Positions 53,559-64,000 of a stretch of 64,000 nucleotides of DNA are shown piece after piece. The translations under genes and the position numbers were made by a program. Numbering within the stretch: the stretch's first letter is position 1; every line of letters starts with the position of its first letter. A model generated the notes under the pieces. It was not told the DNA's origin. It did no database searches and saw nothing but the letters and a program-made list of their open reading frames with translations. Source of the stretch: Flabesymbios commensalis (taxonomy: Eukaryota; Annelida; Polychaeta; Terebellida; Flabelligeridae); NCBI GenBank assembly GCA_964017125.1, contig OZ024903.1, forward strand, positions 61,256,670-61,320,669, in the 5' to 3' direction.

Positions 53559-55633
53559 AAACATTATTCTAATCTAAATATTTTATTTGTATTTACATCT
53601 TTTATACTGTTTATATTAATGACGCATTCGTCTCCCGTCGTCAATAAATTTCCATCTATCTATCTATATCCTAATTGTAATGATACTGAAGATCAACGCT
53701 CCTTTGGAAATCAACACAAACTAAGGCTAAATTGGACATACAAAATGAGTGTATATTGTACACTCGCACACTGTCCGAATTTCCTATGTGAAGTTGGTAT
53801 TGGCCCTAAGTTCAATTTATCACACTTAGTGTGTTCAATATACCAAGAATGTAGCCGTATATTATGACTGAATTTTTTAAAAGTATATTATAAATATTAT
53901 CGAGTAAAAGTGTTTGTTTTTCAATTTTCAGCAGTTTTCATTGAGTTTGTTATCACTTTAACATGTTTAAAGATTTTAAAATATATACAATTTTTTGAAA
54001 ACTTTATTATATCGAGTAAAACAAAAACAGCAAATTGGGGCCAGAGTTAAAAAAAAGTTTTTGCACTAATGTTTTTACTGAAAAATCATGACATTTGGAT
54101 TGCAGACTCATGGCAGTTATAACCTAATATTTATTTACATCAATGGTGAGAAGGGGTGGCGAATATAGATATGTATACCCACCTTTCCTTACAACGAAAC
54201 TTCGTCACAATGAAAAGATATATTTTCTGTCTATTTTTGTAATATACCATTGGCGTTCTACATCATTTTTGTCTGAGTAATCTGTTTGACAAAAAAATTA
54301 TTTTTACCAAAACACTCATCCCATTCGATTACAAAACGCACAGGGGGTGGGCTTTTTAGGCACCCGAAGTTCTTTAATTTCAAACCTTAAACTTTTCTCC
54401 TAGACGAAAAACTGACTGGGTGGGCGTTTTGTGATCTTTTCAGATAATTATGAAATATTTATGAATCTTCTGATGTGGGTGTTTTAAATACAACGTTCCC
54501 AAAACGACCACTTTGGGTAAACATTGATTTCTGGTCATATATTAGTCTACCACAGAAAAATAGTATGACCGTGAAAAAATATCTGATCATCTAGGGCCTA
54601 TATGGTGGCGTGTTGATTTAACTGCTGTAGTTTATATGGCATGATAACCTAGCAGGTTGGTAATAAATTGTGTACTTTTTATAAGGGTGTGCGTTTTAGG
54701 CAAGTTCCCCTATAGTCCAGGGCATTTAAGCCAAAAAGTAGTGAACATAGGAACAAATTGCAACAGAAGCTTTTCTGCTTTTTTGAATTCATTAACATAT
54801 GTACAATGACCAGAAAAAAAGTCTCAAGCCAGAAGAATTCGGAAACTTTTTTTACGGGCCTTTTTGTGAGGGAACCCTAAAATGGCTAAATTATTGTTAT
54901 TGCTCACCCAAATTGTAAGATGCTTTAAAAAGGAATTTTTTGTCACCCATAATTATTTGAAATACTTCTGAATAAATCTAAAAGATAATAGAAGTAAGGC
55001 TCGAATAAAAAAATAACTCTTTTGCGCAATATTTAGAAAATCTGGATATATCGTTCAAAGTAAAAAAAAACATATTTTGAAACAACAGCTACAACTATTG
55101 GGAAGCAAAAAAGAAGAAAGACATAATGCATTCTCGTGTTCAGTAGACTTGATTTTATTTTAAATTTATTCGTGGATCAGCTGATATGTCGGTGATGATC
55201 TGTATTTAATGATAATCAACCATCCCCCATGCCCAATCCGCTGACCATATAGTCGAGTTACTCATCCCCATTGCTGGACTCTGAGACACTCATATTAGGA
55301 TAGAATTACGTAGCTGTTGTTTTGTCAAAGGTATTTAATACAATTATCTGTTCCTGTTTCACTTGGCTCACTTCTCATTTTCGTACATCCATGAATTTAA
55401 ATTGTCAACGTCTTTTCACTATATAAGACTATTGCTCAGTGATTTTTCTTCATATATGAAATATGAAATGAGAAACTTCTAATTTGACTAAATACTCGGC
55501 GTTCCGAGCTGAGAGGCGCAAATAAATTGATTTAATATTTTATACAACTGTTCACAGTGTATTTTACCTTCAACTTGTTTTTTATTAATAATTGAAGCCT
55601 TACTTGAAATAAGAGGAATAAATGCACTCAATA
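53559..55633. other. no supported gene
   Basis: AT-rich; contains the GCGTTTTGGGC-type motifs at 54331-54713. The frame at 53619-53867 has no recognisable domain. Confidence 0.4.
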
Positions 55634-55685
55634 ATAATATTAAATAATAATATTAAATAATAATAATAATAATAATAATAATAAT
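55634..55685. repeat. (TAA)n microsatellite
   Basis: AATAATATTAAATAATAATA passes into pure AAT repeats. Confidence 0.95.
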
Positions 55686-56480
55686 TCAAAACATTTCAAA
55701 ATGTATATTTTGCTATAATTTTCAGTAGAAGACTGATAAATGATGAATCTTGATATATGGAAATAAATTTGTAATCTAAAACTGGTCTGGTAATCAGATG
55801 TTAAAGTACATAATTTATATTCTGCTGAACCTATTGCTGCACACAGAGCAGCTGAAGATATGAATTGATCTCAGACAGTGCTCAGAAAATACAAGAAAAT
55901 AAATCGGTCAATTCAAACTCTTTGTTGGCTTCAGTAAATTTGTATAATTCTACAGGATGAGATTATGCAGCTTCAGGTGATTTTTGTTCATGAATACATG
56001 GATATTTGAGAAATATATTTGGAGCATCGGGACAGTGTTGCCCGTGTCTTTAAAATGGAATAATTTTCATAAGCATCAATCCGCCCAACACTCTTGAAAG
56101 AGGGTAAAAAACATATAATTGTGCTCGAAGTCTCCTACAGTTCTGTAACAAAAAGCAGTCTTGTTTGTAGAATGTTGCAAACCAAGTCTTACTTAACTGT
56201 TCTATTAAGTTGTTTTAGTTAATGTTCGTATAGCAATATTTATTAGTTTTTATCACAATTTATTTCTAAATGACATAAGGCAATTACACCATAATTAGTC
56301 AGTTTTATTATATTGATATAGCTCTGCTGGTCTTATTTTCTAACTCTCATATTACCATGGGGAGCTTTTTAAATGTAATGTGATGTATAAAGTAGTATTG
56401 TAGATAACTTGGCATGTTTGTTATTGGAAAATGTAAGATTTGATTGATTAAAAATGATGATATGCAAGTCTAAATTGTAC
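55686..56480. other. no recognisable feature
   Basis: AT-rich sequence, nothing supported. Confidence 0.45.
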
Positions 56481-57607
56481 GAAGGCCCAGAAGCGACATT
56501 TGCATTATTGTTATTTTTTTTAACTCAATATATTGAGTTAAAAATTCTATATATTGTTTTTAAAAGTCAATATATTGAATTTACAACTCGATATATGTTG
56601 ACTTTAAAAGTCAATATATTTAGTTTACAACTCGACATATTGACTTTAAAAGTCAATATATTGACTTTGAAAGTCTATATATTGAGTTTACAACTCGATA
56701 TATTGACTTTTAAAGTCAATATATTGACTTTGAAAGTCGATATATTTAGTTTAAAACTCAATATATTGAGTTACCAACTCGATATTTTGAGTTTACAACT
56801 CGATATATTAACTTTGAAAGTCAATATATTGAGTTTACAACTCGATATATTCACTTTAAAGTCGATATATTGAGCTTACAACTGAATATATTGAGTTCGA
56901 TATATTGACTTTGAAAGTCAACATATTGAGTTCACAACTTAATATATTGAGTTTACAACTCAATATATTGAGTTTACAACTCGATATATTGAGTTTAAAA
57001 CTCGATATATTAAGTTTACAACTCGATATATTACCCTTAAAAGTCGATATATTGAGTTAACAACTCAATATATTGACTTTGAAAGTCAACATATCGAGTT
57101 CTAACCTCAATATATCGAGTTTTTTAAATTCAATATATTGAGTTATGAACTCGATATATCGAGGTATGAACTCAATATAGAGACTTTTAAAGTCAATATA
57201 TCGAGTTGTAAACTCAATATATTGAGTTGTAAACTCAATATATCTACTAAAATTAATGTCGATATATCGAGTTTTAAACTCAATATCCCGAGTTGTGAAC
57301 TAAATATATCGACTTTTAAAGTCAATATATCGAGTTGTAAACTCAATATATCGACGTTTAAAGTCAATATATCGAGTTTAAAACTTAATATATCGAGTTA
57401 TGAACTGAATGAATCGACTTTTAAACTTAATATTAGTTATGAACGCAATATATTGAGTTATGAACTGAATATAATTGACTTTTAAAGTCAATATATCGAG
57501 TTGTAAACTCAATATATTGAGTTGTGAACGCAATATATCGACTTTTAAAGTCAATATATCGAGTTGTAAACCCCAAAAATTAAGGCGAATGGCGCTTCTG
57601 GGGCTTC
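56481..57607. mobile_element. inverted-end element filled by an array of palindromic ~21-mers
   Basis: The left end GAAGGCCCAGAAGCGACATT is mirrored by the right end AATGGCGCTTCTGGGGCTTC. Between them (about 56520-57570) lie about fifty AT-rich units built from two small palindromes, CAATATATTG (or CGATATATCG) and GACTTTTAAAGTC (or GAGTTTAAAACTC). Long frames such as 56454-56873 and 57138-57485 read as repeated KVNILSLQLDI-like strings because the unit is 21 bp and stop-free. They are not genes. No target duplication is obvious. Confidence 0.8.
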
Positions 57608-58480
57608 GCATAATTGTTTATTTTCTATACAATATTTTACTTATACTTGACAAAATTAAGACAAATTTTGCTAAATATAGATATATATATATAATTATTA
57701 TGTATACAGTCTAGTGTATACATATTGTATGTCGCTCGATGAAAGTGACTATTTCTAAAAAGGGGGGTAGGGTAATTACTTCATACTAAATCGATTTTTT
57801 TATTGATATAACTATTTTGTTGTTATATTCTTACTCGCATATAATGTAGGAGTTTGTAAGGTGTATATATATATTAGTTGATGTGCATAGTAAAGTTACA
57901 GACGATTTTTGTATGTTCGAGATTGAAAAAAATATCGAATTATGTTCATAAAAATAATGATTAAGTTTACTCTGTGTGGCTTTAGCCCTATCAACATACT
58001 TTCAATGGTTTATGTTATGCATTTCATTCTCTTTCAGTGTATTAGAATGATTGAAAGTGAAAAAATATACAATTTCCATGACTTTTTCTAAAATTGTGAA
58101 TTTCACTTTTTTGGCTTGAAAACTTTAAAAAACACAATTTTTGAAATCGGTACTTCAAATAAATATTCTTCCCAAAAAAGGACCATTTGCTGAGTTGGAA
58201 TGACATATCAAACCGTTGGCACTTGCTCGGCTAGCTCCCCTAATAAAATGAAAGATGCAAGTCAACTAGGGTGAACTGATATTTTAGTGTGTTTTTTTCT
58301 ATAAAGAGCTCATTATGGGCTAACAAATGGGTAACACCAGAATTGTAATATATTTTAGAACATATGTGATAATAAGTAGACGTCTGGCATAATAAATGTA
58401 ATTTAGGTAAAAAATATTATTCAATAAAGAAAATTTTATAGTAGCCTATATTATGCAAAACCCGCTAAACTAGCCTATGA
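57608..58480. other. no recognisable feature
   Basis: AT-rich upstream region of the gene starting at 58882; nothing supported. Confidence 0.45.
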
Positions 58481-58559
58481 GTGAGTAATTTCTCAAATAT
58501 TTAGCAGTGTGTTGTGGCATTTGGTTACAGATACAATAATTACGGGCGAATTATGCAAG

Positions 58560-58881
58560 CCCTGTTTGTGCTCATTTTGAGCCGTTATGGTGGTATTATT
58601 ACTGGTGTCTGTTTGATTGTGCTCGCTAGGTGTCCGCGTGTATATCGTCGGCAGATGTAGCGCCGCCTTACGTTCTGTGGGCGTTACGCACGGCAAACAT
58701 AGCCAGCCACAAACCCGAACCAGGACATGCCACAGTGCCAACGTGCTCTATACATCCTGCTACTCAACCAGAGAAACACGGATTTATACTACATCATCAG
58801 CACCAGAAGAGTACAGAACTGAGCCACGATCAGATGTGGACACACCTCTATAATATAGACTCGGAAGGCTGACGAGCCAGT
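58560..58881 (+). promoter_or_regulatory. probable promoter and 5' leader of the signal-peptide gene
   Basis: This stretch is richer in CpG (GTCCGCGTGTATATCGTCGG, GCGCCGCCTTACG, GGGCGTTACGCACGG) than the surrounding DNA, as expected near an active start site. The leader holds an 80-codon upstream frame (58630-58872) that stops 9 bp before the main ATG in the same frame; it could be an upstream ORF that damps translation, or chance. No TATA box is clear. Confidence 0.4.
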
Positions 58882-58966
58882 ATGGATTTAAAGCTGTTGT
58901 TCATCGTGATATTATCGGCGTTTCCAGCGCTATTTGACCGGGCGCTGTGCGAGGAAAAGCAAATAG
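58882..58966 (+). CDS. first coding exon of a secreted or membrane protein (signal peptide)
   Basis: ATG in a good context (CCAGTATGG) opens MDLKLLFIVILSAFPALFDR, then ALCEEKQI. This is a classic signal peptide: a positive n-region (K4), a hydrophobic core (residues 5-18) and a likely cleavage near ALC-E. The exon ends at ATAG followed by GTAGGT, a strong splice donor, in phase 1, the usual phase between a signal peptide and extracellular modules. No downstream exon is recognisable in the remaining 5 kb, so the first intron is probably long. The mature protein and its function are unknown. Confidence 0.6.
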
Positions 58967-59575
58967 GTAGGTCTGTTATTATTGTTGTTGTGTGCTTGTA
59001 CAGACCATGTGACTGGGGCCGGGTCGCTGGTCATGGTGTTAGGTTTACACCCGGGTCAGGGGGGTAGTCAGTCCCCGTGATCAGGGATGCCCTAAATGCC
59101 CAGAAATAATGCAGACAAATAGCAACAGTTTTCACAAGAAGAAGATATGACCAAGTATAGAAACAGACGTCATAGACGGCCGGCACCGACCGGGGGCGTC
59201 CACATGTGTGTTTCTATAATAATTCATATCGTCCCATGTCGTTATATTGATTATTCTCAATGTTTATAAATATAATATCCGTTCTAAAAATCTCTCAATA
59301 AATATTGTCTCAGGCTTATAATATGTCTTATGACCCAGTGACGTGAAGCTATAGATACTATGGTTGTCACGTAGTTTAAAGTGTCTGAATTTGGGCATTC
59401 TACCAAGCAAACAAAATAGGAATACGTGAGACCCTTGTTTGTTCGATGCTGATTGACACAGCGTCGCAGACAGAGACATTGTTAGCTCAGTAGGTGGAAT
59501 TATTATTGTTTCTTTTTATTTGTCAATTCCCTCTTCTCGGACAACTGGTCGGAAGTGATAGTGTATAGTACTGTA
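58967..59575 (+). other. start of the first intron
   Basis: No exon, motif or repeat that I can support. A 71-codon minus frame at 59264-59479 is not convincing. Confidence 0.4.
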
Positions 59576-59688
59576 CCAGCATTGAGGCAGACCTTGACCC
59601 ACGTGACTGCTGGTCCAATGCTGGCCAGCGTCGCAGACGGTGGACCAAAATTAAACCAGCGTTGTGTCAAGGTCTTATGTTTGCTGGG
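59576..59688. mobile_element. CCCAGCA-type MITE
   Basis: Begins CCAGCATTGAGGCAGACCTT and ends AAGGTCTTATGTTTGCTGGG, with the core TGGTCCAATGCTGGCCAGCG/GACGGTGGACC. The left end lacks part of the usual CCCAGCAAACA. Confidence 0.75.
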
Positions 59689-59766
59689 TTGGCCGAAAAT
59701 CTGTTGTTGGCACAGAGAAGAAGAGAAACAAAAGCTTCTTATCTATTATCCCGGTAGCCTCATAAT

Positions 59767-59966
59767 AAGAGCATTAAGATATCATATTTCAATGCTCTTA
59801 TTTTAAAGGCTACTAGGCTCATATCATCCATATGGACAATTGTCCATATGGATGATATGAGCCTAGTAGCCTTTAAAATATGATATTTAAAAGTTAACAA
59901 ACAGTAAAATTGAACACTTTGAATCGTCCATATGGATGCTATGGGCCTAGGAGCCTTTTAAAGGAA
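59767..59966. repeat. 82-bp perfect palindrome with flanking copies
   Basis: 59799-59880 is a perfect palindrome with 41-bp arms and no loop (centre CAATTG; arms hold GGCTACTAGGCTCATATCAT). A small hairpin, AAGAGCATT/AATGCTCTT, abuts it on the left (59767-59800). A diverged third arm (GTCCATATGGATGCTATGGG, CCTAGGAGCC) lies at 59928-59966. Such a long perfect palindrome suggests recent origin. Confidence 0.95.
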
Positions 59967-60335
59967 ACAATGCTGCGCTGATAAGTGCATTTTTGTTTGT
60001 GCCATATGATATAGTATGGACGAATACATTATTCCTAAGATTAAAGGCGACTGAGCATACATGTAGGCTACATGTAGGCTACCTGACTGTAATGTATGCA
60101 GAACTTCAGCCTACTGATGAATGATGGTGTGAGCACATTTATTATCAAAACTTTCAAGTCGCCACGTGATTAACCATGTTAACACGAGTACTGACCTGCA
60201 TTTAATCCTTTAGTTTAACCGCTAATCGCAACGATATAGTCGTTTTAAATCGTTTAAATTGCAGAACTTTATCGGGAACGAAATGAGCGTTTAAACGTCA
60301 AGATCTGCAAATATTTTCTCTCAAACATGTTTACC

Positions 60336-60833
60336 CAGGGTTTCCCCCAAAGCATCAAAGCATCATGGTACCATGATGCTTTAAACTTTTACCCTGACGC
60401 TTCAGCAATTCACATGATGCTTTACCAAATGCCATGATGCTTCAGTAAAATCATCAAATGCTCTCCCCAGACTGCCATATTATCAAATGCTTACTTTTTA
60501 TATTAAAGTCTACACATGGCTGCAACAGTGGTCATTTTAAAAACGGTATATAGTCAATATAAAGCTTAATAAACAAATAAAAGACAGACCTTTCGGTTTT
60601 CCTTAGGACTTTTCACTTCAATATTTTACAATGTCATAAAAAATGACTTTTACCAGTGCAAACAATGGATACAAATTATTTCTATAAGTTACTAGAAGGA
60701 TATATAAAGAAGTTTTCATATTCAAATTTTCCCAGAGGGGGGGTATGCCTCCTGACCCCAGACTACGCGCACCGCGCTGAGCCCGAACCGCCAGTTACCA
60801 TGATGCTTTCTCATTTTTCTGGGGGAGACCCTG
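60336..60833. mobile_element. hAT-like MITE, 498 bp
   Basis: Ends CAGGGTTTCCCCC and GGGGGAGACCCTG are inverted and typical of hAT elements. TTTACC (60330-60335 and 60834-60839) flanks both ends, compatible with a hAT 8-bp duplication of which six bases still match. Inside the left end CATGATGCTTT words recur four times and one matches the right end (ACCATGATGCTTTC). There is no transposase; the 76-codon frame is not a gene. Confidence 0.8.
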
Positions 60834-60894
60834 TTTACCTTATAGTTTTATTAGCAAATGAATTGTGTTTAAAATATACCACATGACGCACTCT

Positions 60895-60980
60895 TTAACC
60901 CTTTTACCGTTCAGATTATCGTTTCACTCACTTGAAGTTGTGTCTCGCTACCGCGACCCCGCGACTTCAAGTGGGTGAAA
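60895..60980. mobile_element. TTAA-type MITE fragment with hairpin
   Basis: Starts TTAACCCTTTTACCG; a hairpin TTCACTCACTTGAAGT/CGACTTCAAGTGGGTGAA follows. It resembles one half of the element at 7737-7975. Confidence 0.55.
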
Positions 60981-61136
60981 AATACTCATATTTGTTTAAT
61001 TTGAGAACAAACATTTGCGAATCTTGATGTTTAAACAATCATTTCATTCCATTTATAATAACCGTGATTTGACCTGCTAATAAAACGGATTAAAAAGGAC
61101 TATAGATAGTCGTCCTCAGCGCAGGGTTTCGGGTGT

Positions 61137-61247
61137 CCCAGTAAACACAAAACATTGATATAACATTTATACAACGTCGGCCCAACGTCTTCGCCGTTGG
61201 GCCGACATTGCATAAATGTTATAGAAATGTTTGGTGTTTACCATGGG
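61137..61247. mobile_element. CCCAGCA-type MITE
   Basis: CCCAGTAAACACAAAACATT is mirrored by ATGTTTGGTGTTTACCATGG, then G; the core GTCGGCCCAACGTC/CGTTGGGCCGAC is nearly perfect. About 111 bp. Confidence 0.85.
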
Positions 61248-61534
61248 TGTGCTGCCTGCATCTTTATCAGTGTTTACGACCACTTAATACACCTTGGAAT
61301 TGGCGTCATTCATTCCCAGAATAGTGTCACTTCTGACATCATGTCTCTAAAGTATCCGCCCGCCTTTTAATTATATCTCATTTTGATGGCAGATAAATAA
61401 TATGACGACTTTTACGAAACGTCGGCCCAATGTTGATTCAATGCTGTCAGCTATGTAGTCTAGAGGTCTGACTTCATGATACGTGTTTAAAATCAGGCGC
61501 TCTGTCCCTCAATCAGCGGCTCCCAATGTTATAT

Positions 61535-61660
61535 GTTCCCAATATAGAACATTATATTTCCCGAAGGTTCCATATTTCGTATATATTCCAAAGGTTCTAT
61601 GTTCTAAAGGTTCTATATTTCGTATATTCTGAAGGTTCTATGTTTCGAAGGTTATATTCC
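61535..61660. repeat. short GAAGGTTCTATRTT tandem array
   Basis: Six to seven units of CGAAGGTTCTATGTTT type. The word AGAAGGTTCTATGTT is shared with the ends of the 41290-44017 element, so this is probably a relic of such an end. Confidence 0.7.
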
Positions 61661-61901
61661 GATTATGTCGGTTGGTACTACTACTAGGACCCATTGGCCC
61701 TAGAACCCATTTGACTAACTGATAATATTATTAATGACCAGTGGGAAAATGTAGTATGTATGTTTTTTCGACTTGATGAAATACGTTTATTTCGCGCGAG
61801 CTGGAAAAACAACCCTGAACCGGGACATCCTCATTGTTGATGATTGTACCGCCAATCATAGAGCTGCAAGTATTGTTCTGACGACCAGTGGTACAGGTAT
61901 A

Positions 61902-61983
61902 CCAGCAAACATAAGACATTTGTATAAGTTGGTCCTACATTGTATTTGACAGTTTGATGTTATGCTTGTTTTGTGTTGCTGGG
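61902..61983. mobile_element. CCCAGCA-type MITE, short
   Basis: ACCAGCAAACATAAGACATT at the left and TGCTTGTTTTGTGTTGCTGG, then G, at the right. Confidence 0.7.
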
Positions 61984-62070
61984 ATTGCTCTGACGATCAT
62001 TGCTTCGCCCATCATTGCTTCGAAGATCATTGCTCTGACGATAATAGCTCCGACAACCATTGCTCTGACT
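61984..62070. repeat. CATTGCTCTGACGAT ~15-bp tandem array
   Basis: Six units: ATTGCTCTGACGATC, ATTGCTTCGCCCATC, ATTGCTTCGAAGATC, ATTGCTCTGACGATA, ATAGCTCCGACAACC and ATTGCTCTGACTGAC. Confidence 0.9.
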
Positions 62071-62087
62071 GACTTATAAATATCACT

Positions 62088-62493
62088 TATAGTCAGATTC
62101 ACATTAAATTCATCAACCAGGATTATTGAATTTCGCGGATTTTTCAGTCAATCCTCAACTAATTTCCATGAAATTTTACACACACTATTTTCCAATCATG
62201 TCGTGACTACCCTGAAAATGTTGTTTTGATAAGTATTTTAGAAGTTAGACCATTTGACATGTAATAAAATTCTGAGATGAAGCTAATGGGTTTATAGAGG
62301 CCAGTATTTGTATTTATTTACTACATGTCAAATGGTCTAACTTCTCAAATACTTATCAAAACTTCGCGAAACTTGAAGGGTAGTCACGACATGAATGGAA
62401 AATAGTGTGTGTAAAATTTCATGAAAATTAGTTGAGAATTGACTGAGAAATCCGCGAAATTCATTCACCACGGTTAATGTGAATCCGACTATA
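62088..62493. mobile_element. CAACCAGG-type MITE, complete and best-preserved copy
   Basis: 406 bp. TATAGTCAGATTCACATTAA at the left; TTAATGTGAATCCGACTATA at the right. Long inner arms, CCATTTGACATGTAATAAAA against TTTACTACATGTCAAATGG, make most of the element fold back. Other copies: 3254-3666, 42165-42480, 42893-43110. Confidence 0.9.
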
Positions 62494-63169
62494 GAGACAT
62501 TTTTATTCGATTGAAATTATAGCAAATAAATATTAAATTAGTAATTTGTTGTTTCCAAATTTGAAAATGAACAAAAGCATAGTTAAACGAAAGAATCAAT
62601 GTTTTGTTTTAATGTATTTGAGATTTGCACCTGCGAATTCGATCAATTTCAGTGTAATATTTTTTGTTAAAACAGCTTCAATACGCTTTTACTTATTAGT
62701 TAAGTGTTCCAATAGGCCTACTGGTATATACCATTTGTCATTTTATTGATGCGCTAAACATGCTATTTTTTATATATCATTATAGGCCTATAAACTAGAT
62801 ATTTTTTTCAATAGGGGCCTAGTTGCATAATTAAATTTGAAAAAACTCTAGGTCTAAGAAGAAATAGGTAAAAGGTTGAATATAATGTTTACTTCAATCC
62901 CAAACACCTATTCAAATAACAATATTTGTATTGTTACTAAGTTATATTCAAATTATACTATTATTGTCAATTATTTACAGCACAGATGAAAAGATGAATT
63001 ATTTACATTAAACATGCTTATTATATTTGAACATCACAAAGACGTGCGAATTCTGTGCGATTTTAAAAGCGAATTTTTTCCTGAAACAACTGAACACTGG
63101 TCTTTTTCGACATCGTCAGCTTAGAACATATTATATAATATACATGTAGGCCTAGATACATGTACCATA
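62494..63169. other. no recognisable feature
   Basis: AT-rich, probably intronic. The 67-codon frame at 62546-62749 is not supported. Confidence 0.4.
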
Positions 63170-63239
63170 AAAACGTGTTGGTCCACCGTCTGGGACGCTG
63201 TTCTAGCATTGACCCAACGAGTGAATGTTGTTTGCTGGG
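63170..63239. mobile_element. CCCAGCA-type MITE, left end lost
   Basis: TTGGTCCACCGTCTGGGACG, then TTGACCCAACGAGTGAATGT and TTGTTTGCTGGG at the right end. Confidence 0.65.
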
Positions 63240-64000
63240 TAGTCTTGTACACTCATTATCATATATTTACACATAGCAGGCCATGTACCTGATATTACAC
63301 ATACCAACGTTGTCTGCTATATACATGATATAAATCGCACATGTATGTATGTATATAGTAAACACTTAGAAGTGGAAATAAAACAAATCCCCAATCGATC
63401 GATTGGAAGGATAAAGTCCATTTCACGGATCAACCATTTGAATGTAACAATGGTACGATGCAGAAAAATTATTCCCATTTTTTGTAATCGAAAATTGTTC
63501 CTCCAATCAATGTTGTGCCGATTATTATAGGATCAAAAAAAGTATTTTATAATTTATACTGCAATGATGATCATGGCAATCATCTATTTAGATATCAGGC
63601 CATCACCAGATCACACATGGGTTAATACTGTAACCTTACATCTGATATTACTACCCTAGCTGAGCCGTAGAAGTGAATGTGTATACTTCAGGCTAAGACG
63701 GCAGGATTATAGGTGAACTTTCAGAAATACTCAATCGGATCACTTGTCAAATGATTCGTCAGTTTATCTAACCCCTTATGCCGAACAATTCACACAAGAG
63801 CGATATCCCGCGCGAATCACTCGCTTGTCTCACAATAACCACTGGTAACCATGATAACCCTCTATGCATGATACATTTATGACAACGCGTTCACATTCAA
63901 GCGGTTGGTTTGTGCAAGGCTACTGCATAGCTTGTGAAAAAAGGTTCACACTGTCCGCCTATCATGCACCTGCTCTCTGGAACCTTTATATAATTCACTA
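63240..64000. other. no recognisable feature
   Basis: AT-rich sequence, presumably still in the first intron of the gene starting at 58882. I see no exon. Confidence 0.4.

Noticed and set aside
56454-57714. Frames with repeated KVNILSLQLDI-like strings
   Set aside because: Artefact of a stop-free 21-bp palindromic array.

Overview
This window is AT-rich eukaryotic DNA, almost entirely intergenic or intronic and packed with mobile-element remains and tandem repeats. Nothing is prokaryotic: there are no operons and no long unbroken genes. The best fit is a marine invertebrate, and an echinoderm (or close relative such as a hemichordate) is my first guess. The reasons are dense TAGGCCTA motifs, tRNA-derived SINEs, many short palindromic MITEs with CCCAGCAAACAC-type ends, and foldback transposons whose long inverted ends are made of short tandem repeats, which recall the TU elements described from sea urchin. 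The species call is inference; the repeat structures are seen directly.

Layout. 0-18 kb: scattered MITEs (CCCAGCA type, TTAA type, CAACCAGG type), one old SINE, microsatellites, minisatellites and a decayed LINE (about 10.98-12.16 kb). 18.2-25.6 kb: a 7.36 kb foldback element with an 11-bp target duplication. Its left arm holds one repeat unit while its right arm has grown to fourteen ~445-bp dimeric units, part of which form a higher-order repeat. 25.7-27.2 kb: a second foldback-like element with 16-bp terminal tandem repeats. 27.6-32.46 kb: a 4.9 kb 24/27-bp minisatellite with nested higher-order duplications, open in several frames on both strands but not convincingly a gene. 32.85-37.74 kb: an element with ~350-450-bp inverted ends that holds a broken copy of a widespread invertebrate repeat protein, plus nested TTAA MITE and SINE insertions. 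37.8-38.76 kb: GC-rich inverted ends around a GGTGAT-like array. 40.17-40.48 and 53.24-53.55 kb: two full-length dimeric tRNA SINEs with clear target duplications. 41.3-44.0 kb: a third foldback-like element with several MITEs inside. 48.2-49.3 kb: a second LINE relic. 49.57-50.9 kb: a 747-bp tandem duplication. 56.48-57.6 kb: an array of palindromic 21-mers inside inverted ends. 59-64 kb: hairpins, a hAT-like MITE and more MITEs.

Host genes are represented only by a few probable exons. A first coding exon at 58,882-58,966 (+) encodes a signal peptide and ends in a phase-1 splice donor. A likely last exon at 45,900-46,079 (-) joins in phase to a Lys/Glu-rich exon at 46,260-46,376 (-). A very short possible first exon lies at 39,682-39,704 (+). 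I do not recognise the proteins.

The recurring theme is that tandem arrays repeatedly sit inside, or form, the inverted ends of DNA elements. The window reads as a showcase of satellite birth from transposon ends.
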